Shown: positions 1 through 7,593 of the stretch, one piece after another
Position numbering within the stretch: position 1 is the stretch's first letter
Layout of the letters: each line of letters opens with the position of its first letter
Assembly: GCA_007130415.1 (NCBI GenBank)
Contig: SLSN01000061.1
Coordinates: 1-14,686 of the forward strand
Direction of reading: 5' to 3'
Source: Patescibacteria group bacterium
GTDB lineage: Bacteria; Patescibacteriota; Dojkabacteria; SC72; T1SED10-24
Length of the DNA: 14,686 bases
The notes under the pieces: generated by a model
What the model saw: the letters and a program-made list of their open reading frames with translations, nothing else
Database searches by the model: none
What the model was told of the DNA's origin: nothing
Made by a program: the position numbers and the translations under genes

Positions 1-841
1 AGAATATAGAAAATATATTCTAGAAAACTTTTTTGAGGAATATAAAAAAGGTAATACTCCTAATCCAGATGTACTTTGTAACAAATATATAAAATTTGAT
101 TCTTTTCTTAGAAAAGCTCTTGAACAAGGAGCGGACTACATTGCGACTGGGCACTATTCAAACACAAGAAATGGCAAACTTTTTAAAGCGAAAGACAAGA
201 ATAAAGACCAAACATATTTTCTACATAGACTTACAAAGCAACAACTTGAAAAAAGCATTTTCCCACTAGGTGATTTAACAAAGGAAGAAGTTAGAAAACT
301 TGCGAAAAAATATCAATTACCTGTAGCTGAAAAAAAAGACAGCCAGGGTCTTTGTTTTATTGGGAAAATAGATGTACAGGAATTCATAAAAAACACCCTT
401 AAGGAAAAAGAAGGAGAAATCATAGATCTTGATCAAAACAAAGTTGTTGGTAAACATAATGGTATTTGGTTTTACACCATTGGACAAAGGCATGGCATAA
501 GGGTTGGAGGAACTAAAGATCCCTATTTTGTAGCTAAAAAAGACACAGAAAAGAACGTCCTTTATGTTGTACAGGGGAGAAATCATCCCGAACTTTACAA
601 AAAGACTTTAGAAGTGGCAATTTTACATTTAATCAATTCAAAATATGAATTTAAAAAAACGGATTTTACAGCAACAATAAGATATCGTTCACAAGATACT
701 CCAGTAAAATTGGAGTTTGAAAATAATAAGGCTATTTTTGAATTTGAAAAACCACAATGGGCACCAGCCCTTGGACAAAGTCTCGTATTTTTTGATAAAA
801 ATGAATGTTTAGGAGGAGGCTTTATAACAGCTATACGCTAA
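1..841 (+). CDS. mnmA: tRNA-specific 2-thiouridylase MnmA (N-terminus outside window)
   Basis: MnmA adenylates U34 of the tRNAs for Lys, Glu and Gln and replaces its 2-oxygen with sulfur delivered as a persulfide. The visible part runs from base 2 to a TAA at 839-841, about 279 residues. The family is usually about 360-370 residues, so some 80-90 N-terminal residues, including the PP-loop ATP site, lie upstream of the window. Visible family signatures are the NPDVLCNKYIKF block with the first catalytic cysteine, ATGHY, and DSQGLCFIG with the second catalytic cysteine, followed by YTIGQRHG and the C-terminal beta-barrel ending GGGFITAIR. Both catalytic cysteines are present and the frame is intact, so this is a functional gene cut by the window edge. 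The next gene starts 30 bases downstream from its own promoter-like box. A possible substrate, tRNA-Lys(TTT), is encoded at 8215-8290. Confidence 0.96.
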   Translation, partial: EYRKYILENFFEEYKKGNTPNPDVLCNKYIKFDSFLRKALEQGADYIATGHYSNTRNGKLFKAKDKNKDQTYFLHRLTKQQLEKSIFPLGDLTKEEVRKLAKKYQLPVAEKKDSQGLCFIGKIDVQEFIKNTLKEKEGEIIDLDQNKVVGKHNGIWFYTIGQRHGIRVGGTKDPYFVAKKDTEKNVLYVVQGRNHPELYKKTLEVAILHLINSKYEFKKTDFTATIRYRSQDTPVKLEFENNKAIFEFEKPQWAPALGQSLVFFDKNECLGGGFITAIR

Positions 842-854
842 TTCTCCCATACTA

Positions 855-863
855 TGATATAAT
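855..863 (+). promoter_or_regulatory. extended -10 promoter of the HelD-like gene, predicted leaderless
   Basis: TGATATAAT (TG at 855-856, TATAAT at 858-863) is a perfect extended -10 element. Only 8 bases separate it from the ATG at 872. A normal start about 7 bases past the last T falls at 870-872, so the mRNA would begin on or within two bases of the start codon. No convincing -35 box is seen. The TAA inside the box (860-862) is an in-frame stop, which excludes a longer protein. There is no SD sequence. Confidence 0.72.
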
Positions 864-871
864 TTCCCGTT

Positions 872-3061
872 ATGTCTGATTATAAAAAACACCTAAATCC
901 ATTGTTTAATGGGATAGAGGATATTCAAAACTTCAGTAATGTCACCAAAGAGACAGAGTTGCTTAAAGAAGAATATGCCTACTTAGAACCTGTTGTTCAA
1001 AAACTCGTTGAAGAAGTGCAAAAAGATTACAGGGGAGTTGAAAAACTTAGCGAAGCACTAGAAAAACAAATCTATGAAATAGAAACTACTACCGGAGATG
1101 ATCATTCTGATGCAGTTTCACTCTACAATCAACTTTTGAACGAAATGGAATTAAAGGTTAATGCAATAAATCTAAAGCTTGAGAAGTTAAATTCTCCATA
1201 TTTTGGCAAAATCAAGTTTGAAAGGAAACCAGAAAACAGAGAAATTATCTCATACATTGGAAAATTTGCCATCTTTGACTCTCAAACAAAAAAAATATTA
1301 GTTACAGACTGGAGGGCCCCAATAGCTAATCTTTACTATCAAAACGCAGGACCTGAACAGGAGGTTTCTTTTGAATCCCCTGCTGGAAAACAAGAAGGAT
1401 CTTTAACACAAAAACGGCAATTTGAAATAGCAAGGGGACGAATTAATAACATTTATGATGCAAAAACCGGTAATGTCGCAGCAGATGAATTCCTACTTTC
1501 ACAGCTAAAAGGAAGGGTTGGTAAAAAGTTGACCGATATCGTAGCTACAATCCAATCTCAGCAAAATGAAATAATAAGAGAAGACATCAACAAAACAGTG
1601 ATTATTCAAGGAGTTGCCGGTAGTGGAAAAACAACGATATTACTACATAAAATAGCATATATACTTTTTAAACATGAAACTCAAATTACCCCAAACAAAT
1701 CATTAATAATTGCTCCAAATAAGATGTTTTTGGATTATATTTCTGATGTTTTACCAAGTTTGGGTATTGATAGCTTAGAACACAACACTTTTCTTTTTTG
1801 GGCAAAGAAAATTTTGAAGTGGGATGATAAGTATATTATTTCGACAACAAGTGAGGACCTAGAGCTTAAGGAATATAAAGGTTCTTACAATTTCAAACTT
1901 TTACTAGAGGAATACTTTGAAAGTTTTGAAGAACATCTGTTGGAAAACATCCCAAGTACTATGAAAAAGGACATTACTGAAAAATATTATTCTTTAAAAA
2001 AAGCTCATCCTGAAATTTCAATGAAAGAAAGAATAGATCTATCTATTAATTACGCAAGTTCACAAAAACAATTTCGCAAGAATTTATCTCAAGGCTATGT
2101 TGCTCCAGTTTGGGGAGCAGACAAAAAGGTTAAAGAAATACAGGATTATGTAAAACAAAAATACAATCCGTACAAAATATACAAAAATATGCACAAATAT
2201 GTTAGAGGGAGTAAATATATTTCTTCTAAATTGCTTCTAAAGTTAAAAAAATATAACAAAGAGGTACTAACTGAAAACTATTACAAAACAGAAGATTTAG
2301 CCCCTATACTTTGGATGCATTTTCAAATATATGGAATTTCTAACTACAAAAAAGACTACGTTTTAGCAGATGAAGCGCAAGATTTAAGTCCTTTTCAGAT
2401 ATTAATTCTCCGTGAAATAGCAAAGAACAACAATTTAACGATTGCTGGAGATTTAGCTCAATCGATAGTTCCTCCTTTTTATATAAAAAATTGGGAAGAA
2501 ATCATTTCAATTTTACAAAAAGAAGGACAAAGGAAAGAAGAGATTTCATATCATAAACTACATAGATGCTACAGAACTACGGTTGAAATTATCGAATTTG
2601 CCAACAAGATATTTAAAAAGCACTTTCCAAAGGAGTTTGTCTTACCAAAAGCAGTTTTAAGACATGGAGAACCGGTTGAATATATCAAGGATGATGGATT
2701 AATCGAAAAGATTAATGAGGAATTTGACAAAGATATCGCTAGCCTGGCTTTAATCTGTAAAGATATACATCATGCTAATAGTGTTTACAAAAAATTGATA
2801 AAAAAGAAAGATAAAATAAAAAGGCAAATTCTAGCACATGATGAAAATAATTATGAAAGTGGTTTACTGGTTATACCCGTTGAAAAAGCAAAAGGGTTAG
2901 AATTTGATACTGTAATAGTAGCTGAAATGACAGACGAGCACTACAAAGCAAATGAAATGGATATAAGATTGTTTTATGTTGCAGTAACAAGAGCTCTACA
3001 TAAGCTTTATATACATACGCTAAAGGCAAAAAAAAGTTCTATGCTTCTCTCTCAGTCATAA
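872..3061 (+). CDS. helD: HelD-like superfamily 1 (UvrD/Rep-type) ATPase
   Basis: A 729-residue superfamily 1 helicase-fold ATPase. In Firmicutes and Actinobacteria, HelD uses ATP to strip stalled RNA polymerase from nucleic acid and recycle it. That role here is inferred from the domain plan. An N-terminal helical, coiled-coil-like arm (about 20-110) precedes the HelD-typical block around residues 129-156 (IGKFAIFD and TDWRAPIANLYY). Helicase motifs follow in order: Q-like region about 227-238, Walker A GVAGSGKT 247-254, Walker B LADEAQD 498-504, motif III GDLAQS 526-531, YRT 567-569, KGLEFD 674-679 and VAVTRA 703-708. The insert at about 300-490 between motifs is large, as in HelD. The start is fixed by an in-frame TAA 12 bases upstream. 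The last 23 bases overlap the convergent gene ending at 3039. Another UvrD-family helicase is the main alternative. Confidence 0.88.
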   Translation: MSDYKKHLNPLFNGIEDIQNFSNVTKETELLKEEYAYLEPVVQKLVEEVQKDYRGVEKLSEALEKQIYEIETTTGDDHSDAVSLYNQLLNEMELKVNAINLKLEKLNSPYFGKIKFERKPENREIISYIGKFAIFDSQTKKILVTDWRAPIANLYYQNAGPEQEVSFESPAGKQEGSLTQKRQFEIARGRINNIYDAKTGNVAADEFLLSQLKGRVGKKLTDIVATIQSQQNEIIREDINKTVIIQGVAGSGKTTILLHKIAYILFKHETQITPNKSLIIAPNKMFLDYISDVLPSLGIDSLEHNTFLFWAKKILKWDDKYIISTTSEDLELKEYKGSYNFKLLLEEYFESFEEHLLENIPSTMKKDITEKYYSLKKAHPEISMKERIDLSINYASSQKQFRKNLSQGYVAPVWGADKKVKEIQDYVKQKYNPYKIYKNMHKYVRGSKYISSKLLLKLKKYNKEVLTENYYKTEDLAPILWMHFQIYGISNYKKDYVLADEAQDLSPFQILILREIAKNNNLTIAGDLAQSIVPPFYIKNWEEIISILQKEGQRKEEISYHKLHRCYRTTVEIIEFANKIFKKHFPKEFVLPKAVLRHGEPVEYIKDDGLIEKINEEFDKDIASLALICKDIHHANSVYKKLIKKKDKIKRQILAHDENNYESGLLVIPVEKAKGLEFDTVIVAEMTDEHYKANEMDIRLFYVAVTRALHKLYIHTLKAKKSSMLLSQS

Positions 3062-3323
3062 AACCCAAGACTTCTTTTGGAGTATATTTAAACTCAGAAG
3101 TCTCTTTATCTTTAATAGTTAAAAGACTATGTGCATGTTCTCTCGCACTTTCTTCAAGTTTGTCTATTTCTTCTAAAGCTTCGATTTGTTCGACAAAATA
3201 TTCCATGGCTTCTTCTGTTAAAAAATCAGAAAACTCATCACTAAAATTTTCTAACATCTCAACAAATTCTGGAGAAATACTTTTTGAACAAGGTGTAGCA
3301 GTTTTGATCTCGGCTCGTTTCAT
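3039..3323 (-). CDS. small acidic hypothetical protein (94 aa)
   Basis: I do not recognise this protein. It has 94 residues, is strongly acidic (many Glu and Asp between residues 15 and 65), and is predicted mostly helical, with no membrane segment or signal peptide. It starts 21 bases after the stop of the HAD phosphatase on the same strand, so the two are probably co-transcribed. No SD is seen before its ATG; the spacer is a run of A and T. Its 3' end (TAG stop) overlaps the end of the HelD-like gene by 23 bases tail to tail. The case for a real gene rests on orientation, spacing behind the HAD gene, and the absence of another frame explaining 3062-3323. A HelD- or phosphatase-linked partner role would be speculation. 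Confidence 0.72.
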   Translation of the reverse strand: MKRAEIKTATPCSKSISPEFVEMLENFSDEFSDFLTEEAMEYFVEQIEALEEIDKLEESAREHAHSLLTIKDKETSEFKYTPKEVLGFMTEREA

Positions 3324-3344
3324 AAAAATTATTTGAAAATTAAT

Positions 3345-4016
3345 TTAAATCTCTTTTTTAAGTTTTTTTAAAACATTTTTCCTATCAACAATCTCAAACT
3401 TCAAATTTCCAACTTGCTCAAGTGTACTTTCCTTAGGCTCAAACAAAAAAGCTTTGTCTGCAAATTTCATCATTCCAAAATCCCCAGGAGCATCACCAAC
3501 AACTATAGTTTTTTCAAAAGCACCCTTCAGTGCAGCTACATACTGTCCTTTTTGTTCACTTTTAACTTCACATGAAAATTCTCCCGTATACAAAGTCCCC
3601 TTAGTTTCGTAGCTAGATGCTAGATAGGTATCAAAGTCTAGGTGTTCTTGAACACTTTCTAAGCAAGCTCCCATTGTTGAGGAAACAACTATAAACATCC
3701 ATTCATCTTTGTTAAATACCTCTCTTATCTTTTTACTCCAATCGAAAAGATTTTTTTCAGGCTCGAAATCTTCCCTAATTACTCTCAAAACATCAGTATG
3801 TTTAACACCCTTGAGGTACTTTCGAATCAAGTCCATGTCCCTGTCTACAAAATCATTGTATTTTATTTCTCCAGATCTATATCGCTTTCCTAGATTGGCA
3901 TATTCTTTTTTGTAGCCCGGATTAGTAACTCCTAAATCCTCGAGAAGATGGAGAAACTCTACGGTCATGAATTTATCTGACAAAGTATGGTCGTAATCTG
4001 TAATAATGGCATTCAT
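3345..4016 (-). CDS. HAD-superfamily phosphatase, IB / SerB-like
   Basis: A 223-residue haloacid-dehalogenase-fold phosphohydrolase. Motif I is DYDHT (residues 7-11) with nucleophile Asp7 and acid/base Asp9. Motif II is the VVSST stretch with Ser112 or Ser113. The motif III lysine is probably Lys156 in EQKG. Motif IV is VVGDAPGDF with Asp175 and Asp179. The helical cap between motifs I and II (about 15-100) and the overall length fit subclass IB, the group of phosphoserine phosphatase and related small-molecule phosphatases. The substrate cannot be read from sequence. The ATG at 4016 lies 6 bases after an extended -10-like box, so it may be leaderless. The gene is divergent from the Lgt fusion and probably co-transcribed with the 94-residue gene downstream. 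Confidence 0.9.
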   Translation of the reverse strand: MNAIITDYDHTLSDKFMTVEFLHLLEDLGVTNPGYKKEYANLGKRYRSGEIKYNDFVDRDMDLIRKYLKGVKHTDVLRVIREDFEPEKNLFDWSKKIREVFNKDEWMFIVVSSTMGACLESVQEHLDFDTYLASSYETKGTLYTGEFSCEVKSEQKGQYVAALKGAFEKTIVVGDAPGDFGMMKFADKAFLFEPKESTLEQVGNLKFEIVDRKNVLKKLKKEI

Positions 4017-4022
4017 ACGGGG

Positions 4023-4031
4023 AGTTTAACA
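4023..4031 (-). promoter_or_regulatory. putative extended -10 box of the HAD gene
   Basis: On the minus strand the sequence reads TGTTAAACT, then CCCCGT, then ATG. The hexamer TAAACT matches TATAAT at 4 of 6 positions and carries the TG extension. It ends exactly 6 bases before the start codon, so a canonical transcription start would be the A of the ATG. It is weaker than the TGATATAAT boxes elsewhere in the window. Confidence 0.45.
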
Positions 4032-4055
4032 TGAATATCAAAAAAACAAAACTGA

Positions 4056-4064
4056 TGATATAAT
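4056..4064 (+). promoter_or_regulatory. extended -10 promoter of the Lgt-PAP2 gene, predicted leaderless
   Basis: TGATATAAT ends at 4064, exactly 6 bases before the ATG at 4071, so a start 7 bases past the last T is the A of the start codon. The TGA of the box (4056-4058) is in frame with the gene. No other start codon lies between, so the initiation site is settled. No SD or -35 box is seen. Confidence 0.75.
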
Positions 4065-4070
4065 CTACTC

Positions 4071-5384
4071 ATGAACCTATATGGATTCTTTATTGGTCTA
4101 GCTTGTATCATTGTCCTGATAACTGCCGATAGATTTTTTAAGGATAAGATAAAAATTAGTGATTATTTAATTATTGCTTTTTCAACGCTACTTTTTGCTA
4201 GACTAGGATTTTTTTTAAATTATTTAGCTCCTTTAGCAAGAGACCCTTTTTCCTTTTTTCGCATATATGAAGGTGGACTCTCAATTTTTGGAGCATTTTT
4301 TGGATTAGCAATTTCAACCTATTTTATTTCAAGATGGAGAAAGATTAAGTTTTTAAGCTTTACAGACGCAATCTTTTTAAACTTTCCTCTTGCACAATCA
4401 ATCGGAAGACTTGGAAATTATTTTAATCAAGAAGTATATGGAATTCCCACAGATGTACCTTGGGGTATATATATTGAACCTGCAAAAAGACTCCCTGAAT
4501 ATGCAATTTATACCAATTATCACCCCATATTTGCATACGAAATTATTTTAAATCTCCTAAACTGGCTCTTTTTGCTTTTCTTGTGGAAAAGGCACCAAAT
4601 GTCTGTTGGATTAATAACTTGTTTTTATGCACTAAATTACGGTATTATACGTCTTACAGTAAATAGATTTCGCTTAGAAAAAGCAGAATTTTTAAATATT
4701 GAAACGTCTGATTTCTTTTCTGTCATTTTGATTTCTCTAGCGTGTATAATATTGTTGTCTATGGTTTTTTCAAAGAAAATACAAAAAAATATAGCTTACG
4801 TTGTTTCAAAAGTTTTCAATCCTTTTTTAATAACCTTTTTCCCTTTTGTAATAATCGCATATCAGAGGGATCTCTTTAGAATTGAGCCTTTACATATAAG
4901 TATAATATTTTTACTAGGTGTTGTTGGACCATTAGTTCAAATTCATTTTTTCAAAAGGCTTGGATTAATAAATGACTGGGACATCTCCGATCGTAGCAAA
5001 AGACCATTTTTTACATTAATAGCAGGGACAATATTTCTCTTAATATTTCTCGTTTCACTCGCAAGTGTTTCTTTAGAGATAAAAGTTTTGACTCTCTCTC
5101 TTACCGTAATGACATATATTTTTGCCATAATTTCAATGCAATGGAAAATTAGTGGGCATCTAGCATATCTTGCCTTTACAATTGCAGCAATATACCTCTT
5201 CGTAAAAGATCCTTTTCTGATTGTTCTGTTAGGGCCATTACTAGTTTTGGTCGCTTGGAGTAGAGTGAAATTAAAGCACCATGATGTTTTACAAACCATT
5301 GGAGGTACTGCTCTTGGTATTGGCGTGATAGTTTTCATTTGGATTTTAGCAACAACCCCTCTTCCTTTTTTAAACAGTTTTTAA
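4071..5384 (+). CDS. lgt: prolipoprotein diacylglyceryl transferase fused to a PAP2-like phosphatase domain
   Basis: A 437-residue polytopic membrane protein with two domains. Residues 1 to about 235 are Lgt, which moves diacylglycerol from phosphatidylglycerol to the lipobox cysteine of prolipoproteins. Landmarks are Tyr4, EGGLSIFGAFFG (67-78), the Lgt signature GRLGNYFNQEVYG (112-124) with Arg113, Asn116, Glu121 and Gly124, HPIFAYE (151-157), and YGIIR (190-194) with Tyr190 and Arg194. Residues about 245-437 add several membrane helices with PAP2-type motifs: DRSKRP (307-312), KISGH (359-363) and SRVKLKHH (397-404), then Gln408 where most members have Asp. Normal Lgt has roughly 260-290 residues, so the tail is an added domain. 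By recall alignment with E. coli Lgt, His103 corresponds to Phe73 and Glu243 to Asn198. The gene is divergent from the HAD gene and 12 bases upstream of gatA. Confidence 0.88.
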   Translation: MNLYGFFIGLACIIVLITADRFFKDKIKISDYLIIAFSTLLFARLGFFLNYLAPLARDPFSFFRIYEGGLSIFGAFFGLAISTYFISRWRKIKFLSFTDAIFLNFPLAQSIGRLGNYFNQEVYGIPTDVPWGIYIEPAKRLPEYAIYTNYHPIFAYEIILNLLNWLFLLFLWKRHQMSVGLITCFYALNYGIIRLTVNRFRLEKAEFLNIETSDFFSVILISLACIILLSMVFSKKIQKNIAYVVSKVFNPFLITFFPFVIIAYQRDLFRIEPLHISIIFLLGVVGPLVQIHFFKRLGLINDWDISDRSKRPFFTLIAGTIFLLIFLVSLASVSLEIKVLTLSLTVMTYIFAIISMQWKISGHLAYLAFTIAAIYLFVKDPFLIVLLGPLLVLVAWSRVKLKHHDVLQTIGGTALGIGVIVFIWILATTPLPFLNSF

Positions 5385-5396
5385 TATCATACGAAT

Positions 5397-6818
5397 ATGG
5401 AAAATCTAGGAATAGTAGAACTTAGAAACAAATTATCAAAAAAAGAAATTTCTTCTAAAGAAATAGTTCAATATTATTTAAAAAAAGAAAAAGAAAAAAA
5501 AGACTTAAATGTTTTCATAACTCTGAATGAAAATGCTCTTAGAGAAGCTGAAAACTTTGACAAAAAACCAACAGAAAGCAAACTCGGAGGTATACCCATT
5601 GCAATAAAGGATGTTTTTTCAACTAGAGATTTCCGCACAACGTGTGCTTCAAAAATTTTGGATAATTATGTACCTAAGTTTGAAGCTACCGTTACAAAAA
5701 GAATTTTTGAAAATGGAGGTATAAACATTGGGAAGGCAAATTTAGATCAATTTTGTCATGGTTCTTCGACTGCAACTTCAGCATATGGGGCGACAAGAAA
5801 TCCCTGGGACATAAGTAAACTACCTGGTGGTTCAAGTGGTGGCTCAGCAGCTGCTGTGATTGCGGATATGTGCGCTGGAGCTTTAGGAACTGAAACTGCA
5901 GGGTCACTTCGACAACCTGCTTCATGGTGTGGTGTGGTTGGCTTAAAACCTACTTATGGGAGAGTTTCAAGGTTTGGAGTCTTAGCTATGGGTTCTTCTC
6001 TTGATTCCCCTGGTCCTTTGACAAAAAATGTAGATGACAGTGCATATTTACTCTCCGTTATCGCTGGTTATGATAAAAATGATTTCACATCATCTAAAAA
6101 GGATGTTCCTGATTATTACAAAAACCTTGACCCAAAAGCTGTTAAAGGATTAAAAATAGGTATACCTAAAGAATACATGGAAATTGATTTAGAAGATGGG
6201 GTTAGAGAAAATTTCAACGAAGCTGTAAAAGTTTTTAAAAAGCTTGGAGCTAAAATAGTTGATGTTGATTTAATAAGTCCAAAATATGCTATTGCTGTGT
6301 ATACTCTTGTCTGTAGGAGTGAAGTTTCATCAAACCTTTCAAGATATGATGGCACTAGATATTGCGTACCCACTGATGAAAAATCTTCATTTATTAAATA
6401 TATTGAAAGTGTTAGAGGAAAAGGTTTTGGCAATGAAACAAAAAGAAGGATTATGACTGGAACATTTGCTCTTTCTGCAGGTTATGCAGATAGATATTAC
6501 CGAAATGCCGAAAAAATACGTCAGATTTTAAAATACGATGTTATTGATACTTTAAAAAACGAAGTGGATGTGATTATTGCCCCCTCAAGCCCTACAACAG
6601 CCCTAGGTGACGACCAAGTAGACAATCCAATATTCGGTGAGCTAGCTGATGTTCTAGTTGAAACAAGCTCTCTCGCAGGCTTACCCGGTATTTCAATGCC
6701 AAATGGTTTTTCAAATAATTTACCTACAGGGCTCCAAATATTCTCCAGACATTTTGGAGAACAATTAGTTCTTAATGTCGCAAAGGCTTTTGAAAATGAG
6801 TTTAAAAAAATAAAATAA
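5397..6818 (+). CDS. gatA: Asp-tRNA(Asn)/Glu-tRNA(Gln) amidotransferase subunit A
   Basis: GatA is the amidase subunit of GatCAB. It releases ammonia from glutamine and passes it to GatB, which amidates Glu-tRNA(Gln) and/or Asp-tRNA(Asn). At 473 residues it is of normal length. The amidase-signature Ser-cisSer-Lys triad is visible: Lys71 in IAIKDVF, Ser146 in PGGSSGGSAAA (143-153), and Ser170 in GTETAGSLRQPA. GSSTATSAYG and PGPLTK are further family blocks. The motif reads TETAGS where many homologues have a second Gly, a minor change. The ATG is 12 bases past the lgt stop with no SD. A weak TAATAT (5382-5387) could drive it, or it is read from the lgt promoter. The partners gatB and gatC are about 6 kb away at 12739-14546 rather than adjacent. 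Confidence 0.96.
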   Translation: MENLGIVELRNKLSKKEISSKEIVQYYLKKEKEKKDLNVFITLNENALREAENFDKKPTESKLGGIPIAIKDVFSTRDFRTTCASKILDNYVPKFEATVTKRIFENGGINIGKANLDQFCHGSSTATSAYGATRNPWDISKLPGGSSGGSAAAVIADMCAGALGTETAGSLRQPASWCGVVGLKPTYGRVSRFGVLAMGSSLDSPGPLTKNVDDSAYLLSVIAGYDKNDFTSSKKDVPDYYKNLDPKAVKGLKIGIPKEYMEIDLEDGVRENFNEAVKVFKKLGAKIVDVDLISPKYAIAVYTLVCRSEVSSNLSRYDGTRYCVPTDEKSSFIKYIESVRGKGFGNETKRRIMTGTFALSAGYADRYYRNAEKIRQILKYDVIDTLKNEVDVIIAPSSPTTALGDDQVDNPIFGELADVLVETSSLAGLPGISMPNGFSNNLPTGLQIFSRHFGEQLVLNVAKAFENEFKKIK

Positions 6819-6828
6819 TTTAATTTTT

Positions 6829-6834
6829 TATAAA
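6829..6834 (+). promoter_or_regulatory. possible -10 box of the heliorhodopsin gene
   Basis: TATAAA ends 6 bases before the ATG at 6841, which puts the expected transcription start on the A of the start codon. There is no TG extension and the flanks are almost pure A and T, so a chance match is quite possible. Read-through from lgt-gatA (22-base gap after the gatA stop) is the alternative. Confidence 0.4.
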
Positions 6835-6840
6835 AAAACT

Positions 6841-7593
6841 ATGAAAAACCTTCGTATATATAACTTCATAATGGGAGTTTTGCACGCTATACAAGGCATT
6901 ATAATCCTTGTTCTGGCGACAGATTTTAAATTACCAATAACTACAAGTTATCTTCAATTTGATCCAGAAGTTGGAGCTTTGGCACCAGAAATAGAACACT
7001 TCTTAGACTTAAGAATTGGAGTTTTCGTTGCTATCTTTCTTTTCCTCTCTGCACTTGCACATCTAGTTTTAAGTATGCCTAAAGTTTATGAATGGTATAT
7101 TAAAAACCTTAAAAAGGGAATAAATCCTGCTAGATGGATTGAATATGCACTAAGTTCTTCACTTATGATCGTTTTAATAGCTATGCTCGTTGGAGTATAT
7201 GATTTCAGTGCTTTGCTTCTTCTTTTCTCCATTAATGCCATGATGATTTTTTGTGGCTGGATAATGGAAGTACATAACCAAACAACCAAAAAAACAAATT
7301 GGATTTCTTTTATATTTGGGTGTTTCGCTGGGATTGTACCCTGGGTAGTTGTTGCACTCTATCTTTTCGGCTCTGGTGAAGGTGAGTTTAGGGCTCCAGA
7401 TTTTGTCTATTGGATTTTCTTCTCTATTTTCGTTTTCTTTAATACTTTTAGTATAAATATGTTTTTACAATACAAAAAAGTTGGGAAGTGGAAAGACTAT
7501 ATTTTTGGAGAAAAGATGTACATATTACTTAGCCTTCTTGCAAAATCAGCACTTGCATGGCAAATATTTGCAGGGACTTTAAGGCCTGTTTAA
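6841..7593 (+). CDS. heliorhodopsin (seven-helix retinal protein)
   Basis: A 250-residue seven-helix membrane protein with heliorhodopsin signatures. Helix 3 carries ARWIEYALSSSLM (97-109), whose Glu101 matches the Schiff-base counterion (Glu107 of HeR-48C12). Helix 7 carries AKSALAWQIFAGTLRP (234-249), whose Lys235 matches the retinal-binding lysine (Lys241). His74 and His15 sit where the family's inner-cavity histidines are expected. Other typical blocks are MIFCGWIME (135-143) and FNTFSINMFLQY then GKWKDYIFGE (200-224). Heliorhodopsins bind retinal, have a slow photocycle, and lie inverted in the membrane with the N-terminus inside. Most show no pumping, and the usual proposals are light sensing or signalling. 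No retinal synthesis gene is in the window. The gene sits 22 bases behind gatA and its stop overlaps the convergent 198-residue gene by 4 bases. Residue matches come from memory of the family. Confidence 0.94.
   Translation: MKNLRIYNFIMGVLHAIQGIIILVLATDFKLPITTSYLQFDPEVGALAPEIEHFLDLRIGVFVAIFLFLSALAHLVLSMPKVYEWYIKNLKKGINPARWIEYALSSSLMIVLIAMLVGVYDFSALLLLFSINAMMIFCGWIMEVHNQTTKKTNWISFIFGCFAGIVPWVVVALYLFGSGEGEFRAPDFVYWIFFSIFVFFNTFSINMFLQYKKVGKWKDYIFGEKMYILLSLLAKSALAWQIFAGTLRPV

Noticed and set aside
317..586. Minus-strand open frame of 89 codons
   Set aside because: It lies wholly antisense to mnmA, which has clear family motifs. The translation is low-complexity and Phe-rich, as expected from the reverse of A/T-rich codons.
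614..841. A separate 75-residue gene at the end of mnmA
   Set aside because: It is simply the in-frame C-terminus of mnmA read from an internal ATG; the frame is open back to base 2.
4943..5338. Minus-strand open frame of 131 codons inside the PAP2-like part of the Lgt fusion
   Set aside because: It is antisense to the membrane domain, matches no family I know, and has no promoter or SD. The plus frame explains the sequence.
5692..6433. Two minus-strand open frames within gatA
   Set aside because: Both are shadows of a conserved amidase gene with a complete catalytic triad.
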